In this document: piece after piece, positions 56,653 to 64,000 of the stretch
Position numbering within the stretch: position 1 is the stretch's first letter
Layout of the letters: each line of letters opens with the position of its first letter
Origin: Girardinichthys multiradiatus
Lineage: Eukaryota; Chordata; Actinopteri; Cyprinodontiformes; Goodeidae
Length of the DNA stretch: 64,000 nt
Assembly (NCBI RefSeq): GCF_021462225.1
Contig: NC_061811.1
Span: 24,513,663-24,577,662, forward strand
Direction of reading: 5' to 3'
Program-made: the position numbers and the translations under genes
The notes under the pieces: generated by a model
What the model saw: only the letters and a program-made list of their open reading frames with translations
Database searches by the model: none
What the model was told of the DNA's origin: nothing

Positions 56653-58443
56653 TATGGAAGCAAATCGTTACCATATTTCAAATGAAAAAGCATATTCAGA
56701 AGTGCTTTTTCATTTTAAGAATGTGGCTGCATTGCTTGACTCATAAATGAAATTAGTTATCAATAATCCTATTTGCATTTTAATTTTCTTCTTCAAGACT
56801 GCTCATTCTTTCATTTAATTAAAATGAAAAAGAAAAAGACATTTGAGATTTATTTTTCAAAATGTACCTCAGCAAATAGATACCAAAATTCAATTTGAAA
56901 TGTAAAATTTGAAAATGAAAAAGCATTTCCAGAAATGCTTTTTCATTTTAAGAATGTGGCTGCGTTATTTGACCCATAAATAAAATTAGTAATCAATCAT
57001 CCTATTTGTATTTGCATTTTCTTCTTCACGACTGCACATTTTATGCCATAATCAAAAAGAAAACAAAGCAGACATTGCTTTTTCGTTTTCGTGGTCTGCC
57101 CGCAAAGTACTGCCCAGAACTCGAAAACGAAAAAGCATTCCGAGCAGCGGGCGCAGCAGAGTGACGTCAGCAGCCGCTCTTCCTCAGCTCCCTGCTGACC
57201 GAGCTACCCATCTTGTTCGGTAGGGGGCGCTGTGCACGTCTGCAGTGCATTACATTGCAAACGTGCCGAGAAATTGATTGAATTGCAGCAGGACCGAGCT
57301 CAATTTGTGGCAGTGACAGGCGTTCCGGCGGCAGGCTGTGGCGAAACTGCCACAGCCTGCCGCAGGGTGGCAGGGGATTCCGCGAGGATGCCGGAAGGTG
57401 CCAGACCGGCCGTAAAAGCTTGCCAATGCGGTTGCCGCTGTTTTTGTGGAAGCTGATGCTGATTATCGGCAAATGGGTTGTCATTATTGTTATAGCCTGT
57501 TACCTTTACATAATGATTTAATTATTGATTATTATTTAATAAACAGCTTTAGACCCATAACATAAGGTGATTGTATTTACTTGACATGGAAAATAAATAG
57601 CACTATGTGTATGTGTGACGTGTTGAAAGGATGACGAAGATTTATTGCACAAACAGCCGGTTTATTATAGAGCATGAGTGGCTATTCTGAATCGTCACTC
57701 ACAGAAAATTATAAATAAATGCTTAAAAACACGCTGGATGTCCCAGGCCATGAGAATGCCACCGGAACTAACTACCAGTTCTGCCTGCCACTGCCACAAA
57801 TTGAGCTCGACCCTGCTGCAATTCAATCAATTTCTCGGCACGTTTGCAATGTAATGCAATGCAGACGTGCACAGCGCCCCCTACTGAACAAGATGGGTAG
57901 CTCGGTCAGCAGGGAGCTGAGGAAGGGCGGCTGCTGACGTCACTCTGCTGCGCCCGCTGCTCGGAATGCTTTTTCGTTTTCGAGTTCTGGGCAGTACTTT
58001 GCGGGCAGACCACGAAAACGAAAAAGCAATGTCTGCTTTGTTTTCTTTTTGATTATGGCATAAAATGTGCAGTCGTGAAGAAGAAAATGCAAATAGGATG
58101 ATTGATTACTAATTTTGTTTATGGGTCAAATAATGCAGCCACATTCTTAAAATGAAAAAGCATTTCTGGAAATGCTTTTTCATTTTCAAATTTTACATTT
58201 CAAATTGAATTTTGGTATCTATTTGCTGGGGCATATTTTGAAAAATAAATCTCAAATGTCTTTTTCTTTTTTATTTTAATTAAGTGAAAGAATGAGCAGT
58301 CTTGAAGAAAATTAAAATGCAAAATAGGATTATTGATAACTAATTTCATTTATGAGTCAAGCAATGCAGCCACATTCTTAAAATGAAAAAGCATTTCTGA
58401 ATATGCTTTTTCATTTGAAATATGGTAACGATTTGCTTCCATA
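56653..58443. mobile_element. 1.79-kb palindromic foldback element with 6-bp target duplication
   Basis: The left arm (56653 to about 57,321) and right arm (about 57,782 to 58443) are near-identical inverted copies of roughly 665 bp, starting tatggaagcaaatcgttacc and ending with its exact complement. The flanks carry a direct repeat, cttgtt (56647-56652 and 58444-58449), so it inserted as a unit. Each arm contains repeated small palindromes of the type gaaaaagcat...atgctttttc, one internal duplication of about 250 bp, and a GC-rich core near 57,130-57,320. The spacer (57,322-57,781) holds another hairpin (ggcaggctgtgg...ccacagcctgcc). No transposase or long frame is present. Confidence 0.9.
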
Positions 58444-58449
58444 CTTGTT

Positions 58450-59960
58450 GAGCAGATGATAAACTGTGCTATATAATATAAAACATAACAAATAGAACAT
58501 AAATCTCCTTTATTTAGTAAAGGAGCAGTGAATGTAACTGTCATGTATGCAGTCAATTATGCCTGGAAACCCACAAATATATAAAGATAGTGCTTGATAA
58601 TCAAAATGTGATACCGACTAAATTATTGCTTTCACTGATACCTGCAAGTCACAAAAACAGTCCGACGGTGGGAGGGCTCAACTCCTGTCTAAAAGCTCCG
58701 TTTTAAAATATAATGTAACTAAACCTAAGCTATTTGCACCTGATGATAATAACATTAAAAAAAACATAACTAAACTAAAATCCCTGCCCTGACACAAGAG
58801 AACAATCTGACTTTAATGAAGGTTTGTGCTTGACATCATTGGCAAGTGCAACATCAACATTCCTGACAGCACAGCAGTTGCCTTTGAAAGATTTTCTGCA
58901 TCACCTATGTCATACAAAAAGCTGCCAATGGAATAAAAATGAAATGCAGTCATTGTGTTATTGAGATAAATTATTGACTGTGGCAAATAACGGTAACGCT
59001 CGAAAATGTTTTTATTTCATTCATTTAAAATTCAAATGCAAATCAAAAAGGAGCAGAAAGAAACTTATAATACCTGCCTCCTATCAACACAATTTTTTTT
59101 ATAATTCCAGTTCTTTTGAGCTGTCCAACACAACTGTACTATCAAATCATAATATCATAATATCAACAACTGAAAACAAGAGTCGACCCGCTACTCAGCA
59201 GAATTATATTTTTGTAACATCGAAAATTTCACTTTTTTTAAAAAAACATTTAAATGGACTTGAATGTTTTACTTTTACAGTAGACTGTTCCATAGACTGA
59301 CCCCTATGATTAAAATAAACCTTTCCTTTAAAGTTGTTCTGAACCTGGCTTTAACAAAAACTTGAGCAACATTTTTTTGTGTAATTTCTTTGGTTGGAAA
59401 AAGACAAATTTTGTTGTTCGTGACTGATTTGTTAAAGCAATAAAAAAGTAAAACTTTTTATGCACACTGTATGTTAAAATAAAAATTATTGGTTGTAAAG
59501 CCTCATACATAATGTCTGAGTGTATTAATATGTTTGATAAATTGATTTGAAGGTGAAAATAGTTCATGACGTTATACATTAGTTTGTCATTTTCACATTT
59601 TTGAGTCTGATTAAGAATTAGCTGTTGACACCGATTAAATGATTTAATATTGTACATTTTGAAGTTGCTGACCAGAGATTTCACTTTTATCTAATTTAGC
59701 GCTTAATGTTTTTTGCTGTATAAAGAATGTTATATTGTTGTGAAAATGTAGTCATTTTCCAACTGCTTATTTAAATGCTTGTACTAGACCAGGAAGGGAA
59801 ATCCATGGGCACATCAGCCCCACCAAGAATCTTTTTCACCAGCCGCCACTGATTGTCATGAAATCACTTCTAAAACATTTAAAACGTTTAAATAAATGTT
59901 TCCCCTTTTAAAAATATTCTATGTCTCCAGCTGTTACGAAACAGAGTAGTATTTTATACT
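58450..59960. other. Intergenic or intronic sequence of the zinc-ribbon gene
   Basis: AT-rich DNA. A repeat end is suggested at 59,800-59,850 (accagccgccactg, the inverse of a common fish repeat terminus). I looked on the minus strand for the next exon of the zinc-ribbon gene and did not find a convincing one. Confidence 0.4.
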
Positions 59961-59963
59961 CAC

Positions 59964-60936
59964 CACTGTATCAGCTGCATTGAACTCTGCAACACTTCTG
60001 CTTGTGATCACTTCTGAATCCGATGTTTCAGACTTTGTGTCTGAGCTGGACTGATCTGTAAAGTACAAGATGACACATTCAATCACATTACTTATTGCAT
60101 TAATTCTGCGTAAACAAATATTTTTGGCCAGATCAATTTCAGAATCACTTACAATAGGTAAGGTAATCCTGTACTTCACAAATGTATACGGTGATGCGCT
60201 GGTAAGCCTTGCCCACTGCATCCTTGAAACCTTTCAGAGTGAAGGGACTCTCAGTTTCTGGAATGTTTATTATCCTTGTCCCATCAGAATAGAGTAGATA
60301 AAAGGAGGCACTTTCCAGCTGTTTATTGAAGTCCTTCATTTTTTGTACTGCAGCTTTGTGCAAATGTTCTGCATCAACCTCTGGATTCACTACAAGGGGG
60401 AGGGCTGTTCCTCTTACAGGTTGTAGTATTCCACCCTTCAACTGCATCAGGGCTACTGAAATCTACAGATATAAAAAGATCAACGCAACTAAAATTCTTT
60501 ACTGAAAAATTAAGCACTGTAGAATAGACTGAAGAACCAACAGAAGTTACCTTGACATCGTTTTCCCTGTGCTTTGTTTTTTTCCTTTTGAAAAATGATC
60601 GTTTCTCCTTCTGTTTTAAAGTCCGGAAATTGTTGCATGATTCCACTGCAGATGTTCCTGTTTTTCCAGGATCAAAGAATAATCAAATTTCATCAAGAGA
60701 GTTCCTACACCACCACTGTGGATTGTTCAGGCATACTGTGTATAAATGTATAACTATAATGTACAGTAAAGTCTCATTTGTTTTTTTATTTGTTTTACAA
60801 AATTACAAGTCTTTGAAAAGCTACCTTTAGTTGGACCAGTATCATCAGAAGGACACAAGAATTTTATGTCCTTGCCACACGAAGAGCAAAATGCTGTGGT
60901 TGAATGCAGAAAAAATCCACAAAAAGGACAATACAT
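59964..60936 (-). CDS. Zinc-ribbon protein, 5' part; resembles teleost G2E3-like uncharacterised family
   Basis: Four coding exons join in frame: 60825-60936, 60551-60657, 60153-60462, 59964-60055, giving 207 codons so far. Exon 1 begins [20 protein letters not shown], a CxxC-x10-CxxC zinc ribbon. Exon 2 is strongly basic ([19 protein letters not shown]), likely a nuclear localisation or nucleic-acid-binding patch. Exon 3 carries a globular segment with [32 protein letters not shown] and [13 protein letters not shown]. Exon 4 is Ser/Asp-rich. This order resembles, from memory, a teleost-expanded family often labelled G2/M-phase-specific E3 ligase-like, whose longer members end in a HECT domain; no HECT exon is visible in this window. 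A GTGAGT donor follows exon 4, so the gene should continue to lower coordinates, but that DNA is mostly repeats. If unspliced, the frame ends at 59934. A 5' UTR exon is proposed at 61141 to about 61210. Confidence 0.6.
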
Positions 60937-61140
60937 TGTACTCTGTAATAAAAGCATAAATATATTATTAGGACACCGGTCCAGATTGTACAGCAATCTC
61001 TTAGATGTATAATCCCAAGGTTGGAGCGTTGCTACATAACTTCTTTCCCCGTGTAACCCCTAAATTTAGCACAGTAAATGCATTCGTCTTTATGATAGTG
61101 CATGTCTACATTAGCTAAACAATATCAGTGTTTTACTTAC

Positions 61141-61210
61141 TTTTCCATGCAAAAACCTTTGTCCTTCGTCCCTGCCTTCCGTTTAAGTATAACTTCCGTT
61201 GTAGCGTTTG
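61141..61210 (-). promoter_or_regulatory. Probable 5' UTR exon of the zinc-ribbon gene
   Basis: On the minus strand the sequence ends with AAAA followed by GTAAGT, a strong donor with the junction at 61140/61141. An AG acceptor sits eight bases before the ATG of the zinc-ribbon exon (60936). This implies a first, non-coding exon here. The upstream limit and promoter are not determined. Confidence 0.45.
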
Positions 61211-63700
61211 GAATTTGTTGACCCCTCTGGGCCACCATAGTGAACTTTAATAAAATCCAAATTACATGTCTCCTGATCATTTGAGTTTACGTGTCCAAAC
61301 AAGAGTAAAAATAATCAGTATTAATGTAATTAAACTCATGTCATATTGAATAAAATATAATGCAAATAACACAATGTTAGCAGCCAATATTGCTGTGTAA
61401 CTGTGTTGTGAGTCATATCGACAGTATTTTCCCGTGTGTTCTCCAATGGGGAACCCACTGTTAGGGCAGTGTGTTAACAAGAGTAACTCAGGTAAACAAT
61501 CCAGTCGCACTCCGAGCAACTGGCTGTCGTGGGGTCCGCAACACAGAAGTTTGGATAGGTTAGGTGGCTGTGTCATTGCCTGATTAAAACACTGCTAACG
61601 TAAATACACGGGTTTGAATAATGTCAGTTTGTCCTTTGGGGTCTATCCAGCACATATGTAATACTCCTCTGCGAGGGATGTAAAACAATATTGTTAAATC
61701 GTATTTAAAGATAATCAAAATATGTCTTAAGAAGAGACTGCGTTAAACATGTGATCCACCTGTATCTGGTGTCATTTGGATTGAAACAGACTGAAACATG
61801 CGGGATGGTACTTGAAATTAACAATTTACTATTTCTTTAGCTTAACAGTGGGAATTTGTCCAGCAGGTAGAATAATTATTATTTCACGTCTTTCACGTCG
61901 CATTCGTACTTTGTTATAATAAACCTGACATGTTCTCTAAGCCTGTAAATATATTAAATCAGCTCGCAAGTTCAACAAATGTATCTGTTTTTTCAGTCTT
62001 AAACCATATAATAAATAAACCTGTCCGAAAAATCGGTCACACAAAAAGAGTTAACCCGATCTCGGACTTACGTCCCCTTGTAATTGATCCAGATAATCGC
62101 GTTCCCTACCTGTCGTTCATTCTCAAACAAGCCCTTGGCGCTTTGGAAGACAGATCCAGATCAACTGGTGACAGTCACATTTTCAGAGTCCACTGATCAC
62201 GGGGTTGATCTTAGTGTCAATAGTCAATATGTGTGCATATTGACGCAATGCGGATGTTAACGAGTAGAAGAATTGTTTTTCAGTGTTGCCTCTTACTACG
62301 GTGCGGTCACTTGGATGAAAGAATTAAGAGGAAAACTGTTCTGTAGTTTATATGTTCAAAGTTAAAATTAGGAGAAAAATATACACCAACATTAAGGTGA
62401 AATAGAAACAGAAAAAAAAAAAAACCTGCAGCCATATCTTCTGTAAATATGCTAGTAACTTCATAAAGAAATTCTTCTTTTAACATAATGATCAGCTGGG
62501 AACCTACATGCTTGGAAACGACAGCTTTTTCAACATTTCGCCCTTTCTTCAAAATATGACCTCTTCAATATTTTCACTTTAATCACGAAACACAGGTGCA
62601 ACCTTTTTCTCTATCATGTTTTTCTGGAAATCACATTTCAAACCTTGACATTTCTACTTTATTATGAAACGAATAGGAGAAATTAATCCACCTCGTTAAC
62701 TGTTTTTCTCCATGAAACCGTAATATGGTAGCGGTTTTGCAGGAATAATTTCAAAAATATGCAATACTATTACAATAAAATATCGACCTATTGAGAATTT
62801 CTTAAGATCTTAAAACGTGCTACGGAGTCAGACTGCATTTTGCAATGGTTTGTAGTTCTTTAAGCTGAACATGCCTTGCTTCCTGGTTCAGTAAAGGGGT
62901 CCTGAAAAGCCACGCCCACAGAACCATCAACGTATTCCAGCTGCCACCACAAATTAATCTCCGCCACACCGGCCGAGATCAGGCAGCGGGTCCCAGTCCA
63001 GCGTCCCGGTGTAAACTTGGCCAAAGAGAGTGAGGCGAACAAACGTAAAGAAAAATCCAAGCAATCCTTGTCGTTTTTTCAAAAGGTGACTTGCATAGAA
63101 AATTCTAAACTCAATTCTCACACGATAAGAGAGCAACAGGACTAGTGTACATGCACATTAGTATTATTATTATTTCTATTATTAAAACGTATTCTAGTAG
63201 TTGTTTTGTGTTGACACTTTTGTTTGTTTTTGTTTACAATGACATTAAATATAAACGGTCACAGGATATGACAGCTGTTACCATATATTGTGACCGTACT
63301 GTAACTTATAGCAAAACACTAAATAAGTGAACCAAACTGTTTCTGGTGAATGTTTTATTTCCCACAAAGCACAAAAATACTTTTGATAACTTATTTCAAA
63401 ACTCTTACTGAAAATAGTATGTAAAAACAAAATACCTATAAATAATAGATTATATTATGACTCAATTTTCTTCATGTACAATTAACCCGTTTACATGCTG
63501 CAAAGTATAATACAAAGCCATTGGAAATTACAGAATTTCAACTAAACGTGTACTTTTTATTTAAAAGTTACATTTTCAAACATATGGTCTGTCAAAGGTT
63601 TCACTTGAAACTAATCATCTTTAAAAGATCAAAAACAAAATAAGAAGTATTTCTTTCTTATGTAAGTGCACATCTACTCTTCCAAATAAAAATTGTAAAG
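61211..63700. other. Intergenic, no gene established
   Basis: No domain, splice-supported exon or transposon end is recognisable. A plus-strand frame of 88 codons (61930-62196) begins MFSKPVNILNQL, but nothing supports it. The stretch 62,860-63,100 is less AT-rich and could hold regulatory or untranslated sequence of the PHD-finger gene to the right. Confidence 0.35.
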
Positions 63701-63707
63701 TAATTCC

Positions 63708-63929
63708 TCATAACTGTACAGTTATAGTAATAATAATCATGATAGTAATGACAGTAATAATAAAAAGGTATTTTTCAAGATAAACATATAAAAAAATACC
63801 ATAAAAATGAACAACAATGATTATATGACAAACAGGGAAGAAAAGACGGTTCCATCTCAGCAAGCTGCTGGGGTTCGGATTTGCAACACAGTTGGCATGG
63901 TACCACCGGTCACATACATCACAGTGGAT
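63708..63929 (-). CDS. Terminal exon with a PHD-finger fragment; gene extends off the right edge
   Basis: On the minus strand an AG acceptor (after 63929) opens a frame beginning IHCDVCDRWYHANCV. This has the CxxC-x4-H-x2-C spacing of the second half of a PHD finger, which typically binds histone tails. The frame continues SLLRWNRLFFPVCHI and then into low-complexity sequence to a stop at 63708. In PHD fingers the last ligand pair normally reads C-P-x-C; here it reads F-P-V-C, so one cysteine appears lost. The gene may therefore be decaying, or the exon may end earlier. The identity of the full gene cannot be decided from this piece. Confidence 0.5.
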   Translation of the reverse strand: MHCDVCDRWYHANCVANPNPSSLLRWNRLFFPVCHIIIVVHFYGIFLYVYLEKYLFIITVITIMIIITITVQL

Positions 63930-64000
63930 CTGTGAGAGTAAATGCAACAATAAGACATATTTGTAGGGGTCACATTACACATTAGTTATACAAATTTTAC

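Noticed and set aside
57167..57937. Mirror open frames in the foldback element (57167-57484 minus and 57719-57937 plus) sharing a short peptide
   Set aside because: They are the same inverted-repeat arm read twice; the shared peptide reflects the palindrome, not a gene.
61277..61576. 99-codon minus-strand open frame with hydrophobic C-terminus
   Set aside because: AT-driven hydrophobicity and no similarity that I recognise; likely chance.
61930..62196. 88-codon plus-strand open frame
   Set aside because: No recognisable domain, no splice or promoter support; kept only as a note in the intergenic entry.

Overview
The window is nuclear DNA from a ray-finned (teleost) fish. The evidence is intron-rich vertebrate genes with GT-AG junctions, Rex3 and L2-type LINEs, many Tc1-family DNA transposons and a tRNA-derived SINE. 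Both ends of the known teleost Rex3 primer pair match the Rex3 copy near 30 kb. The species cannot be named from the sequence alone. Every host gene I can support lies on the minus strand, so transcription runs right to left. Exon models below were joined by hand: each junction has a GT (once GC) donor and AG acceptor, and the reading frame carries across every join. Layout, left to right. About 0.2-25.9 kb: usp40, a ubiquitin-specific protease, 30 exons recognised; its last C-terminal exon(s) probably lie off the left edge. Its introns hold many transposons, including an apparently intact Tc1 transposase (6995-8604) nested in an older Tc1-family relic, a second Tc1-like element with one frameshift (12609-13877), and a 3.6-kb two-level tandem repeat (14.9-18.6 kb). 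About 25.9-27.6 kb: intergenic, with the usp40 upstream region. 27.6-40.5 kb: tspear, 13 exons, about 707 aa, with a signal peptide, an N-terminal laminin-G/TSPN-like domain and seven EAR repeats. It carries a Rex3 LINE (29.3-31.6 kb), a Tc1-type relic with a SINE inside it (34.3-35.4 kb) and a CA microsatellite. 41.6-44.8 kb: a near full-length but frameshifted L2-type LINE on the plus strand. 46.8-51.1 kb: a four-exon SUMO gene of the SUMO2/3 type (called sumo3 because tspear is next to it), with a long 3' UTR and a GC-rich promoter abutting a MITE. 52-59.9 kb: a repeat field with a Rex3 3' fragment, a nested inverted-repeat element and a striking 1.79-kb palindromic (foldback) element with a 6-bp target duplication. 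60-61.2 kb: 5' part of a zinc-ribbon gene of a teleost-expanded, poorly characterised family. 63.7-63.93 kb: a terminal PHD-finger exon of a gene extending off the right edge. Functionally, two genes are linked to ubiquitin-like pathways (a deubiquitinase and a SUMO modifier); tspear encodes a secreted EAR-repeat protein. There is no sign of an operon or of one shared system. The most unusual material is repetitive: the foldback element, the multi-level tandem repeat, and a perfect 31-bp hairpin in an otherwise decayed transposon.
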